From Aurantiochytrium sp. KH105 (Eukaryota > Sar > Bigyra > Thraustochytrida > Thraustochytriidae), in assembly GCA_003116975.1 (NCBI GenBank), contig BGKB01000009.1, positions 59,814 to 123,813 of the forward strand: DNA of 64,000 bases, written 5' to 3'. The notes beneath the pieces are model-generated. The model worked only from the letters and a program-made list of their open reading frames with translations. It had not been told where the DNA came from and did no database searches. How positions within the stretch are numbered: the first letter of the stretch is position 1; the number at the start of each line of letters is the position of its first letter. Positions 30,945-40,908 of this stretch are shown in pieces. Both the position numbers and the translations under genes were made by a program.

Positions 30945-32783
30945 ATGGAGTTCCCCGGGCCGTGGCCGCTCAGCACCAACGCGTGCGAAAAGGCCGCCGA
31001 CTGCCAATGGTTCGAAGACTCGCGCTTCATGCGCGGCGTCTGCGCAGAACTATCGGCAGCCTCGCTGTCCACCTTTACAGAAGCTAGCAGCAACTTCTCG
31101 AGCAAATACGGCGCGCGCATGTGCACGTGCGACCCAAGGTTATCCCTCACCGGAAACATGTGCGACATCGAGTCCACGCAAACGCTCGCATATAGGTATA
31201 CGCGCGTCGCCATCATCGCCGTGCAAGCCTACCTTCTCTGGGTCGGCCTGGACGTCGTCTTCCAAGCTCGAAAACGAAGAGCACTCCGCGTCAACCCCAT
31301 GTGGGTCTCGCACATCCTCACACTCATCGGATGTGGCACCGAAATGGTCTGGAATGCATCCTTTGCCGTGAGCTCCATCGGCGCCCTGGGCCCGCTGGCC
31401 CAGCTCATCGCTCAAGTTGGCGGCAAAATATTTTTCATTATCGCCACATGCTGCACCAGCGCAGCCATATTGCTGCTCAGCATCGTCTGGATCGTCGTCC
31501 TGCAGGCGCGCAAGTCGGGCCTCGTCATGAACGGACGACTCAGCAAGCCTACCTACGCCATTGCCTGTTTCACCTCAGTCCTGTTAGTTCTAGTCGTGGC
31601 CGTCCTCAACTCGGTCAAGACCTTCAAGGTCTCCAGCTTCTCTGGCGTCCCCTTTGTCTGTATTATTGCCTTCATGTACGGACTCGTGCTGTACAGAATC
31701 CGCCAAGTGAAAAAGAAACTGGCACAACTTGACAAAACAATGTCGCTTAGTCCCTCGCGAGACATCGAGCATGGCGGCGGCATTAACAAACCCACAAACT
31801 TCAAACGCCCCGCCTCCGCCATCTCCCCCTCCCGAAAGTACAATGGCGCACCTGCCGCAGGCATCGTCAAGGCCTTCCAGCAGTCCTCACGCGATGACAA
31901 CCGAACGCTGTCCGACGCAGACGAGGACGAAGAGGACGACGACGATGCCGCCGCCTCTGCTGATCCGTACGCGTCAAATAAACGGAGCGCCAACTACCTT
32001 CTCAGCACCCTTAGCGAGGTTCTCTTGCCCTTTGTGCGCACTTCTTCCGCGGCAAGCACGGGAAGGTCCTCCGGCACGCCATCGCGCGCCTCGAGTACCC
32101 TCGACCAGAGCTCCGCGCGGAGCACGGGGGCGAGTACAAACATTCCTGATCGACCCAGCGCCGCCATGGTTTCGGCCGCCGATCTTGAGGCCCTTCGTGC
32201 GCGGAGCGCTGCCGGCCTCCTTCGTACCCACGGATCTTCAAGCACCAGCTCGACACGCGTGCGCGTCAAGCGGGCCAGTATCCTCATGCAGAGCCTCGAT
32301 CACATGAGCCTTGCAAGCGCGGCCATGCTCGCGTCCATGCTCGTTGTGGCAGTTGGAGCCGTCGGGGTGGCCCTCACCGTCGAAAATTACGAGCTGCGAG
32401 GCTTGGCGCCTCTCTTCTCGTTAATTTTCAGCATCAGTCTGGTCATGATCCACCTGACAATTATCTACTTTGTGCGCTCCGCGCATACCAACGCCGTTCG
32501 GTACCGCCGTTGGCGACGATGGTTGCGCAACAACCCGGATCCAATTACGGACGAAACAAAACCGTCGTATGTTGACCAAGACCAAGCAACGGAAAACGAC
32601 GCTGGAAATGAAGAGCACCACGACGACGAACACCACCATGAAGACGAAGACGACGACGACGACGAAGATGTCGAAGATGATGATCAAGACGAGCAAGAAG
32701 AATGTCGCGAGGATCGAGGAAAAGAGCGATCTCGAAGAGATCGTCACTCGCGCAAGTCCTCGCGACGTGGCGCTCAAGCATGA
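30945..32783 (+). CDS. Seven-helix membrane protein with a short Cys-rich N-terminus and acidic tail
   Basis: 612 residues from the ATG at 30945. The first ~75 residues contain eight Cys (CEKAADC, C at GVCAEL, MCTCDP and MC), like a small EGF-type ectodomain, but no cleavable signal peptide is seen. Five hydrophobic helices follow (starting near VAIIAVQAYLLW, SHILTLIGCG, FFIIATCCTSAAILLL, IACFTSVLLVLVV and VPFVCIIAFMYGLVLY). A long Ser/Thr/Asp-rich loop comes next, then two more helices (AAMLASMLVVAVGAVGVAL and LFSLIFSISLVMIHLTIIYF). The C-terminal ~80 residues are acidic, His-rich and finally basic. The seven helices with a huge loop between 5 and 6 suggest a receptor-like protein, but no GPCR family motif is recognised. 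An AATAAA at 32851-32856 may be its polyadenylation signal. Confidence 0.75.
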   Translation: MEFPGPWPLSTNACEKAADCQWFEDSRFMRGVCAELSAASLSTFTEASSNFSSKYGARMCTCDPRLSLTGNMCDIESTQTLAYRYTRVAIIAVQAYLLWVGLDVVFQARKRRALRVNPMWVSHILTLIGCGTEMVWNASFAVSSIGALGPLAQLIAQVGGKIFFIIATCCTSAAILLLSIVWIVVLQARKSGLVMNGRLSKPTYAIACFTSVLLVLVVAVLNSVKTFKVSSFSGVPFVCIIAFMYGLVLYRIRQVKKKLAQLDKTMSLSPSRDIEHGGGINKPTNFKRPASAISPSRKYNGAPAAGIVKAFQQSSRDDNRTLSDADEDEEDDDDAAASADPYASNKRSANYLLSTLSEVLLPFVRTSSAASTGRSSGTPSRASSTLDQSSARSTGASTNIPDRPSAAMVSAADLEALRARSAAGLLRTHGSSSTSSTRVRVKRASILMQSLDHMSLASAAMLASMLVVAVGAVGVALTVENYELRGLAPLFSLIFSISLVMIHLTIIYFVRSAHTNAVRYRRWRRWLRNNPDPITDETKPSYVDQDQATENDAGNEEHHDDEHHHEDEDDDDDEDVEDDDQDEQEECREDRGKERSRRDRHSRKSSRRGAQA

Positions 32784-32960
32784 CGATACGCGGCCCCCAA
32801 CCCGTACAAATCCGTTCAAATCCTCCTGTCTGAATATGATACGTAACAAGAATAAAAGAGAAAGTCTTTTTGCATTCTTCTTTTCTTTTTCTTTTTCTCT
32901 TGACATTTTTCAACAATACCTTTTGCTATTCATGCAGAATTGTGGCGATGCCGCTCGCGA

Positions 32961-35900
32961 TCAAGGATGAAAGCCAACAACCTCTTGCTCCATCTCCATT
33001 TGTCGAATGTGCACCATGCGAATTTGCGCAAGTACCGCCTCCGCAGACTCCACCTCGGGACCCGAGATATAGCCGCGCTCATAGGCAGTGCGCAGCGTTT
33101 GAGTCAGTGCTGCCACATTGCGCCGCTCTGCAGCGTCTTCAAGTTTGCGCATAAGCGCACCGTACTCCGGGTCAGACGAAGGCGGAGGCGATTTGCCCGA
33201 TGACACGGGAGAATTTCCGGACACTGGCGACGTCACCGTCAAATATTGGTAGCGAGGATCCCGTTCTGCAACGCCGCTGTAATGCTCCACATCCGTCATG
33301 CCATTGCGACTTGCAAAGGACCGCGGCCCACGGAAGGCCGAGCTGAACCTACGAAATTGCGTGGAAAGTCGTCTCGAACGCCCCGAAGAACTGACAACAC
33401 TCTGCTGGTCGTCATCAATCTCAGCGTTGTAACGATCGGGGGGGTCAACAAGCGACATATGCGAACCCCGAGTATTCCCGAGATTGCCGCTTCCGCGATG
33501 ACTTGCAAAGATACCCGAGTTATTCGATGCCTTGCGCGATCGAATTCGACCTTTGAACATGCCCAGCGCCGCCGACTTTGGGCGAGTCTTGCGCTTCGGC
33601 GCATCTGCAGTATCAATGGGGACGTGGCCTAGAACCCGCACGCGGTACGAACGGAAAACGCATTGTATCTTTGTCGCACTGCGATCCAATCTTTGTGCGG
33701 CATCAATCTCGGCCGAAGTCTCTCTGAGCATGCGGACCTTTTCGCGTACCTTCCACTTGTGACTCTTTGCTCGGAAAGTGCGCTGCACGAGGATCGCCGC
33801 AAGCACGTGGATAAGATGATCCACATCAAGGCCGTCCGCAGGCATGGCTTTCGTGGTCCGCACGGCGGCGGTGCTCTTCGCCGCACCTCGCGACGCACCC
33901 GCCGCCGCACCGGAAGTCGTAGATCCATTCCTTTGTTCCCGCATCATTTCCACAGGAGGAGGTTTGTCTGCCTTGGGAGAGGAAACAGGAGGCGGTGCGC
34001 TCACGGGAGGCGTCGCCGTTGTCAGCTCCGAAGATTCCGTCGCCGCACCCTTTACCGTGGTAAGCAGAGGCAATGGTGGTGGTGGAGGAGTTGATGTTGA
34101 TCCCGGGGTTTCGGATGAGCTGCCGCCAGCATTCATGCCTGCAGCGCCGACTGCAGTGGCGGCAGTGGTCTTGGACGACTTGGCCACCGAAGGCTTGCGC
34201 CGGCCTCGAGGAATCGTGGCGCGCCCCAACAGCGCAGCGTTGACACGGTCTTCGTCCTCCTCCGCATTACCGGTCAAACCTCTTGGCCTTGCCGCAGCGC
34301 TCGAGCCCGAGGGCTCGCGCGATTCACGGCCCGAACGAGACGTGGTGCTAACACCGACATCCTCGGCCTTCACCTCGTCAGGTTGTCTCACAGCCGTTTG
34401 CAACTTTTTCTCTTCGGCCAAGCGTGCGGCCGCCAGCGAGGCCTCAGCTGCCTTCTTCATTTCCAGACGTTTCTGAGCACGCTTGGCGCGCTGTGCGCGC
34501 AGCCAGCGCCGAACAAGGGCCTGAATTGCAATGGCCGAAGTCTCCTTTTGCCGGCGCCATCGCGCGAGACGCAGAGCACGCTTGAAGCGTCGCACTGCCA
34601 ACGCCATACGGGCAAAGGCCTGCACACGAATTGCCGCAGCCCGATGCTTGATCTCGCGCAGCTCGTCGGCCTCGGCGCGAGCCACAATCATGCGAAAGAG
34701 GGACTGGACCTTGACGGCCGCAGCATGCATCGTCACACGACGTGCCGCCACACCTTGCCTCGCGAGCTTGCCGCGCACCATGGTCTGAAAGCGGATTGCG
34801 GCCTGCTGCATGCGCAAATACTTGCGCCGCGCCACAAAGGAGCGTGCAAACGCCTGCATCTTGGCAGCGGCCTGCGCGCGCTCCTCGCAGCAGGCATCGA
34901 GCATTTCACGACCACGTGAACGAAGAAGAATGCGCGTCTTTCCTACGAAAACGTCCTCGGCGTTGAGATGCTCACTTTCAATCAGCGCGCCGGTCAGCGA
35001 GCCAGCATCCGCTGCGCTGTCGGCGTCGGCGAGAAAGCCATAGCGCTCAACAAACTTGTCCTTGGGAACATGCTCAGCAAAGGCACTCTGCCGGACTTTG
35101 CAGATGGTGAGCGTACCGTTGGCCTCGAGCTGGTCACGCACCAGCTCCTCAAGGAAAACTTTGGGTACCGCTTCGCGGTTCGGCTTGATGCACATGACAA
35201 ACTGTTGTTGTGACTTGGCCAGTTCCGTGGCAAGTGCTGTAAACTCATCCCGGAACTTGACACCCAGGGTCTTTCGCTTGGCCTGCGCCCGGGGCTTCGC
35301 ACCCGCCTTTTTGCTCGCGGCGTCCTCGCTGGACTCCTCGGACGCAAAAAGAGCGCGAAGAAATTCGTTCGACGAGCTGCTGCCAATCACATCGTCCACG
35401 TCGCGCGGTCCTTCGTCACGATTCTTGTCTAGAAACCCATTCGCATTGTACACGACGAGACCCGCGTAGTGGTTGACGGTAAAATGCACCGGGTTCCCAA
35501 CGCGCGAGAGCTTGACGTGCTCCCCAAGCTTGAGTTGAAGAATCTTCTTGGTCAGCGAGCTATCTGTAGCTTTCGGAAGGCGCGTCTCGTCCTGGATCAT
35601 GTGAAAGGCAGAGCTGATGCCGCTCAACGTCGCCTCCTTGGCTGCCTGCTCGGCCTCGTACGCGTCCTCGACGCCAATGGAACCTTCTGGAACGCCCTCT
35701 TCGCGACAGACGGCAATCTCTGCACGAACGAGAACCTCGTGAAACTGCTGGACCAGTTTCTCATTGCCATAGTTAATGCAGAGCTGCTCGAAGGAATTGT
35801 TCTCGAATCGCTCAAAGCCGAAAATGTCCAAAATGCTCACCGTCACCTTGTCGTCATTGTTGCTGGCGCCAAGATTTCCAACCTTGGCGTCAATACTCTC

Positions 35901-36938
35901 GTTGATGACACTGATAATGTAGCGAAAGATACGGCTATACAAGTCTTTGGCCAGCGCGTCGCGGGCCTCGCGGGCCTGCGAAGCCGTTCGAGGCTGCAAG
36001 ATCGATTCTCGGCCGGTCTGCAACTTGCGCTTGATGAACAGCGTTTCTACAGCTTCCGTGTCTTTTCCCATGCCCAGGAGGTCCGTGACCACTTCAAGGG
36101 CCTCGTGCGAATCCGGATCGAGCTTGCAGCTATCGGCGCCGGCACCAACGTCTTCATCAACGAACTCGAGGTTGCCCAAGTGAAGGACGCACCAGAGCGC
36201 GTTCGTGACAGCCGCAACATTCGATGTAGAAAGGCCCATGTGCCCGAGCTGTTCGATCATGCGCTCCCAGCGTTGCGCACTACCTGAGGTGGTGGAGCGG
36301 CCGCGCAAATACGCAAAGTGCTCCTCGCGTTGGAGAGCCTTGTTGTCTGCCTGAGCGGGGCCTTCGAAACTTTGACAAATATCGTACAGCACATGAAAAT
36401 TGGATGACTTGGCCGACCCGTTCACGACGCGTGCCTTCTCCAAGAGGTACTGGTGAACGCGGCCGCTCACGACGCGGCCTTGAGAGGGACTGAGACGGAG
36501 TTCGAACCAGCGCGCGAAGCGGCTCGAGTTGTGGTTGTGCTCCGTGGCGCAGTTTCCGTAGCTTTCCAAGAGCGTGCAGCTGTCAATCAGCTGCACTTGG
36601 AGTCCCTGGTTCGCGCATCGGGACCCCCCGGCAAGCTCATTCAAGTACACTTTGGTGGCCTCGGTCTTTCCGGAGCCGCTTTCTCCGGTCATGACGCACG
36701 AAAAGGAGGCCTTGGTGCGGAGTGCGCTGACGAAGGCCTTGTCTGCGAGGTCCTCGATGCGGGGTCCGTCCACCTCGGGTTCCACGGTAGTTTTCACGTC
36801 CTCGAAGGGGTTCACCTTCATGAGCACTTCATCGCCGAGCTTGGTGAAGATGCGCGCCCGCTCGAAGCGCTCGCGCAGCAGGCCCACCACCGTCTCCTCC
36901 GTCACCGACGGCAGCGCCGTCAGGTCCGTCTCCACCAT
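32961..36938 (-). CDS. Unconventional myosin heavy chain with IQ motifs
   Basis: 1325 residues. The motor domain spans about residues 5-680 with the P-loop GESGSGKT (85-92), switch I NHNSSRFA (135-142, Ala replacing the usual Gly), switch II DIFGFE (371-376), relay FEQLCINYGNEKLVQQF and the actin-side motif FVMCIKPN (580-587). Glu311, 16 residues before DALAK, occupies the TEDS position, so heavy-chain phosphorylation there is not needed. About five IQ-like motifs follow (690-870), then a short helix, a long disordered Pro/Ser/Thr region, two more IQ-like segments (about 1060-1130) and a disordered C-terminus. There is no long coiled coil, MyTH4, FERM or SH3 domain that I can see, so it is probably monomeric. 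The class is uncertain. It is an actin-based motor; cargo unknown. The ATG at 36938 fits the usual motor start; the frame stays open upstream. Confidence 0.92.
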   Translation of the reverse strand: MVETDLTALPSVTEETVVGLLRERFERARIFTKLGDEVLMKVNPFEDVKTTVEPEVDGPRIEDLADKAFVSALRTKASFSCVMTGESGSGKTEATKVYLNELAGGSRCANQGLQVQLIDSCTLLESYGNCATEHNHNSSRFARWFELRLSPSQGRVVSGRVHQYLLEKARVVNGSAKSSNFHVLYDICQSFEGPAQADNKALQREEHFAYLRGRSTTSGSAQRWERMIEQLGHMGLSTSNVAAVTNALWCVLHLGNLEFVDEDVGAGADSCKLDPDSHEALEVVTDLLGMGKDTEAVETLFIKRKLQTGRESILQPRTASQAREARDALAKDLYSRIFRYIISVINESIDAKVGNLGASNNDDKVTVSILDIFGFERFENNSFEQLCINYGNEKLVQQFHEVLVRAEIAVCREEGVPEGSIGVEDAYEAEQAAKEATLSGISSAFHMIQDETRLPKATDSSLTKKILQLKLGEHVKLSRVGNPVHFTVNHYAGLVVYNANGFLDKNRDEGPRDVDDVIGSSSSNEFLRALFASEESSEDAASKKAGAKPRAQAKRKTLGVKFRDEFTALATELAKSQQQFVMCIKPNREAVPKVFLEELVRDQLEANGTLTICKVRQSAFAEHVPKDKFVERYGFLADADSAADAGSLTGALIESEHLNAEDVFVGKTRILLRSRGREMLDACCEERAQAAAKMQAFARSFVARRKYLRMQQAAIRFQTMVRGKLARQGVAARRVTMHAAAVKVQSLFRMIVARAEADELREIKHRAAAIRVQAFARMALAVRRFKRALRLARWRRQKETSAIAIQALVRRWLRAQRAKRAQKRLEMKKAAEASLAAARLAEEKKLQTAVRQPDEVKAEDVGVSTTSRSGRESREPSGSSAAARPRGLTGNAEEDEDRVNAALLGRATIPRGRRKPSVAKSSKTTAATAVGAAGMNAGGSSSETPGSTSTPPPPPLPLLTTVKGAATESSELTTATPPVSAPPPVSSPKADKPPPVEMMREQRNGSTTSGAAAGASRGAAKSTAAVRTTKAMPADGLDVDHLIHVLAAILVQRTFRAKSHKWKVREKVRMLRETSAEIDAAQRLDRSATKIQCVFRSYRVRVLGHVPIDTADAPKRKTRPKSAALGMFKGRIRSRKASNNSGIFASHRGSGNLGNTRGSHMSLVDPPDRYNAEIDDDQQSVVSSSGRSRRLSTQFRRFSSAFRGPRSFASRNGMTDVEHYSGVAERDPRYQYLTVTSPVSGNSPVSSGKSPPPSSDPEYGALMRKLEDAAERRNVAALTQTLRTAYERGYISGPEVESAEAVLAQIRMVHIRQMEMEQEVVGFHP

Positions 36939-38428
36939 CGTCCCGGCTCTATCCCCGCCCTCGACCTCGTCCGCGTGCTGCTCGTCCTCGCTCTCGTCCT
37001 GCTGGCCGGCGAAGAGAGCGCGCGAGCTGCCACGTCTCCAAGGACGGCGGCACAGCGCGGCGCGGGCGCGCGTCCGGCGGCGCGCGCGGGGGAGAGAGGG
37101 CGCGGGGCGAGGGCGCGCGCGAGGTAAGGTCGCGCGAGCGGCGCCGGAGAGGGGTCTGGCGGCGCGAGCGCGCGAGAGGCCGGGCGGCGGAGGCGCGCGA
37201 GAGGCCGGCTCTCGTCCCGGCTGGCCGCGACGCGACTCCTCGCTCGCGCGCTTGCTCGCGACTCCTCACGCGCTTGCGTGCTTGCTCGCGACGCGACGCG
37301 AGGCGACTGCGCGCGGCACGGCGACGCTCGCTGCGCGCGGCTCGCAGACGGCGGCGGGCGCGGCGGTGATCGGGGTCTGCGAGACGCTCGAGGTGCAAAT
37401 GCAGGATAGGCAGAGGGAGGAAGGAAGGAAGGAAGGCAAGCGGAACGTGGCGCACTACTCTGCTCGACTCTGCTTCTGCTTCTGCTTCTGCTTCTCGCTC
37501 GTGCCGCTCTGGTCTGCTCGGGTCTGGTCTGCTCGGGTCTGCTCTGACCTGCGCTGGCGGCCGGCGCGCTGCAGGAGGAGAGCTCTCGGCCCGAAGGCGA
37601 CGCCTCGCTTGAGTGATATCGTGGCTCTCTTGGTTAGGCTGGGTTGTATATGTATCTCGTTGGGATGAAGAGATTTTGCAGCAGCAGACCCGGACACGAC
37701 GCGACAGCGACGCGCCAGGTGAAAGAAAGCGAGAGCGAGCCCAGCGACGGATGACGGGTCGTCAGGGGCTGCCCGAGAGCCAGAACCCCAGTTCGTCAAG
37801 GACGAGGCAAGAGGAAAGAAACCTCGAAGCCCGTCACGGGTCTCGCTTTGTACTCGCTTTTCGAGGGTCGTCATCTCCTTCTTGTTGTTGGAAATGAAAA
37901 CGAAAATGAAAATGAAAAGGGAATGCGAAAAAGGTTCTAGACGTTCTAAACGATCTTTTCGTTCTGTAACCGATAGCTTTGCTTTTTCTTGCGTTTTCTT
38001 GTGCTTGCCCCGACTTGGGGTTCATGACAGTGACTGGTCGAAGACGCGAAACACGACATGACACGAGCGACCAAGCCCATTTCAAAGTGGCTGGCGGTTT
38101 ACAATTTACTACCCAAAGCAGCGACCTGGCGAACTAGTTCGTCCGGTGCTGCGCGCGCGAGACGATCGCCAAACTCTTTCAAGCGCCTCGAAGGCGAACC
38201 TGCTCCGGCACCCTCGCGGGGCGACCTGCGTGCCCGTTGACTGGCTTGCTGGCTGCCTGGTGAGCGAGAGCGACGTCGTGCAAGCAACAACAGCAGCAGG
38301 AGGGTTGAGAGCTAGCTAGCTCACTGTACGATTTGTCTCGCGTTGCTTTGCTTTACTTTGCGTTGCCCGCCCGACCTTGTCCTGGCTTTCCCATCAGAGT
38401 TGACGGCGGCCTGCGAAGGGACGTGGGA
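36939..38428. promoter_or_regulatory. Divergent intergenic region between myosin and the acyltransferase gene
   Basis: 1.5 kb between divergent start codons. The myosin side is very GC-rich with repeated CTCGCGACGCGA-like words; the other side is mixed. No gene is supported. It presumably carries both promoters. Confidence 0.4.
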
Positions 38429-40118
38429 ATGCCCACCAAAGTCGCGCCCGACTCGCACGGGGAGGAGGGGGCAGCGCAAGCCGTCGAGACCACACCCGCT
38501 GCGACAAACTCTGGAGCAAAGGCAGCCTCAAGTCACTCGGGTAGCGGCACCATCGACACCAAAGCGCATGATGGGAAAAAGCCCGAGACTATATGGCGGA
38601 GCAATAGTCTTGCATTGCAAGAGGCCGAAGGTATGAGAGCTGAAGCAAACGAGAAGGGTACAAACGATGACGCCAGAACCGACACGATCACCAGCGCTCC
38701 AACGCCAACCAAAGGCTCAAAACAATTAACCGAAAACGGACGCCTCGAGAGTACCAACACCATTTCGGGTCGATTCCATGAAGAGGATGTACAGGACATG
38801 GCATCCCACTATTTTTTTTCAAACCAAAAGGCTCGTGATCGTTTCCTGGACAAGGTCACATTGTAAGTATAAACTCATACCTCAAGGATGCGAGAGAAAG
38901 TGTGTGTGGATACAGAGAAAAAAACTGACCGCTCCACTGCGCTTTGCTCATTACTTGCGATTCGTTATTTTGAATTGCTCAATCGACGCACCAAACCCAA
39001 CAACATTCAAATGCGTTCATGTGCGCGCGGCGGGGGTTCAAACAATTAAACAGTGTGCTTGCGGTATCCGGAACGCTGGCTTTTACATTTTGCTTGTCAA
39101 ATGAAAAGGGACGTGCAGGTGTTCCTTACGTTTTTTGCATTTGCATGCCGATTCTCATGATTATTCGATACTTTCAGTACTCCAAACGCAAATGGCAATA
39201 CTTTCTTCTCGACTTTTGCTATTTTGCCAACGTCGCCTTGATGGTGTACCTCATATTCTTTCCCACCTCTTCACGTAAGTGCGCCGAAGATGTGCTCAAC
39301 GAATCGTGCATTTACTCACAAACTCGTGCTTTTATTGGATTTTTCGTCTCGGGCCACCTTCTCACACCGTATCATGCACAGATTTTCTGGCGCTACTCTT
39401 CATCATCGCACGAGGACCTTTGGCCTGGTCTGTACTGACCTTTCGAAACTCACTTGTGTTTCATTCGATTGACAAGTTCACAAGTTGCGCTATCCATATG
39501 GTGCCTCTTGCCGTCACATTCTGCATTCGCTGGCACCCTGGTGACACGGTCGCGCTCTGGCCGCGCGGCGAAGCGATTGAGTTCATTGAAGGGGACCTTT
39601 TCGAAGGGCTCATTGGATTACCGGATGCGGTCGCTCTACCATTGCTCGCTCTTGGTGTCTTCGTCTCGCATCAGCTTTTGCAGTACTTTATCATCTACGT
39701 TCTCGCGCGAGCGAGGTTTGCTCAGAATTACCTGCGCATCCATCAGGACAAAGAGTATCTCACGCTCTTTCGCTACACGGTTGCCTCTGGAGGCTTCATG
39801 GCATGCAAAGTTTTGGGTGAAAAGTACCAGGTGCTCTCTTGGTACCTGATGAACGCTATTTTCGCGTTTATGTCCTTTTTCCCTGCCTACGCCATGTACA
39901 GGTGGGAACCTGTGGACGTGGCCTTTGCGCTCATCGTGACCCTTCGCGCTATTCAGAATGCAGCCAACTTTTACCTCGAGGTCTTTGCCTGCAGCTATTC
40001 CAACGCACGCTCCGTCGTGATCCGGCCTCCAGTCGGCAAGATTGCCATCCCCGAGTCCGAGTACCACCGCCTCGTCGAGTTGGCCGCCAAGTTCGAGGCC
40101 TCACAGAAACCTGCCTAG
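38429..40118 (+). CDS. GPC1: Glycerophosphocholine acyltransferase 1 (GPC1/DUF2838 family), three exons
   Basis: Spliced as 38429-38862, 39054-39274 and 39382-40118, this gives 463 residues. The N-terminal ~140 residues are disordered. The family core begins at RFLDKVTFVLAVSG (across intron 1), followed by RYFQYSKRKWQYFLLDFCYFAN, then, across intron 2, GPLAWSVLTFRNSLVFHSIDK, and a series of helices to ALIVTLRAIQNAANFY. These are the conserved blocks of Gpc1 proteins of yeast and plants, polytopic ER membrane enzymes that acylate glycerophosphocholine to lysophosphatidylcholine with acyl-CoA. Both introns restore the frame exactly and join conserved blocks, so the model is well supported. The ATG at 38429 is the first in frame. 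The catalytic residues are not established well enough to point to. Confidence 0.87.
38863..39053 (+). other. Intron 1 of the GPC1-like gene
   Basis: 191 bp, from GTAAGT (38863) to CAG (39051-39053). Joining ACATT to TGTGCTTGCG restores the family block DKVTFVLAVSG. Confidence 0.85.
39275..39381 (+). other. Intron 2 of the GPC1-like gene
   Basis: 107 bp, from GTAAGT (39275) to CAG (39379-39381). Without removal, each flanking frame leaves the family alignment. Confidence 0.85.
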
Positions 40119-40908
40119 CTCTTGTTGTACCAGGGTAGTAGTAGAATTGCTAGAAATGCGCTAGTCCTGCCTATGCTTGTGCGAAAACCCCCATCGCTCT
40201 TTCACCCGGCCCTCAGACCTGCTTTCGGCCTTGGCCGCGCAACAGCCGCAGGCGTTCCTGCACCTGCCGCGTCGCGCCGCTCCGACGCGTCTCTCCAGGC
40301 CCGCTGCTCTCTGAGGAGCTGCGCTCGCTCTCGACGCCGCGGATTGTCGAGCTGCGTAGCGCGTGCGATCCGCGGCCCAGCAGTCTCATCTCACCTCATC
40401 TCATTTCATCTCATTTCATCTCATTTCATCTCATCTCATCCGGCTCATCCAAGTCTCTCACGAGTCCGGGCGAGCGCGCGTCGACCCTCGTCACGCTCAG
40501 ACAGACCGTGCGTCCAACGGGGCGAGCGCGCGTCGCGGCCGCGCGGGCTCCCTCCTTCTCCCTCGCTCCCTCTCTCTCTCCGGGCAAGGACAGTCGTCGG
40601 AGACGAAGAAGAAGGGCGGGCCTGCAGAACCCGATCCTCGGCGCCACGCGCTCGCCGCGGCCGCGCTCGCTCCACGCGCCCTGCGCCGGCGACCCGGCCT
40701 CGCAGCGGGACGCGCGCGGAGTCCCGGTCCCGCGCGCGCAGCCTCGTCGCCGCACGCGCGAGGCGCGCCCGAGGGAGAGAGACCCTGCGCGCGGAGGATT
40801 CGCGGCGGCGGGGCAAGGAGAACGACCAAGGCAAGTAGCCGCAGCAACAGCAGCAGCAGCAGCAACTGCAGCAGCAGCAGCAGCAGCTGCAGCGAATAGA
40901 GCGGGACG
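40119..40908. other. Spacer with TCATCTCATT and CAG repeats
   Basis: About 790 bp before the TIR gene. It contains TCATCTCATT-type tandem repeats (40384-40441) and a CAG-rich run (40841-40892) in the putative 5' leader. No gene is supported. Confidence 0.5.
40384..40441. repeat. (TCATCTCATT)n minisatellite
   Basis: About six variants of a 10-bp TCATCTCATT/TCATTTCATC unit. Confidence 0.9.

Noticed and set aside
39279-39381. Separate genes for the second and third GPC1 frames
   Set aside because: Canonical splice sites join the frames exactly at conserved family blocks, so they are exons of one gene.
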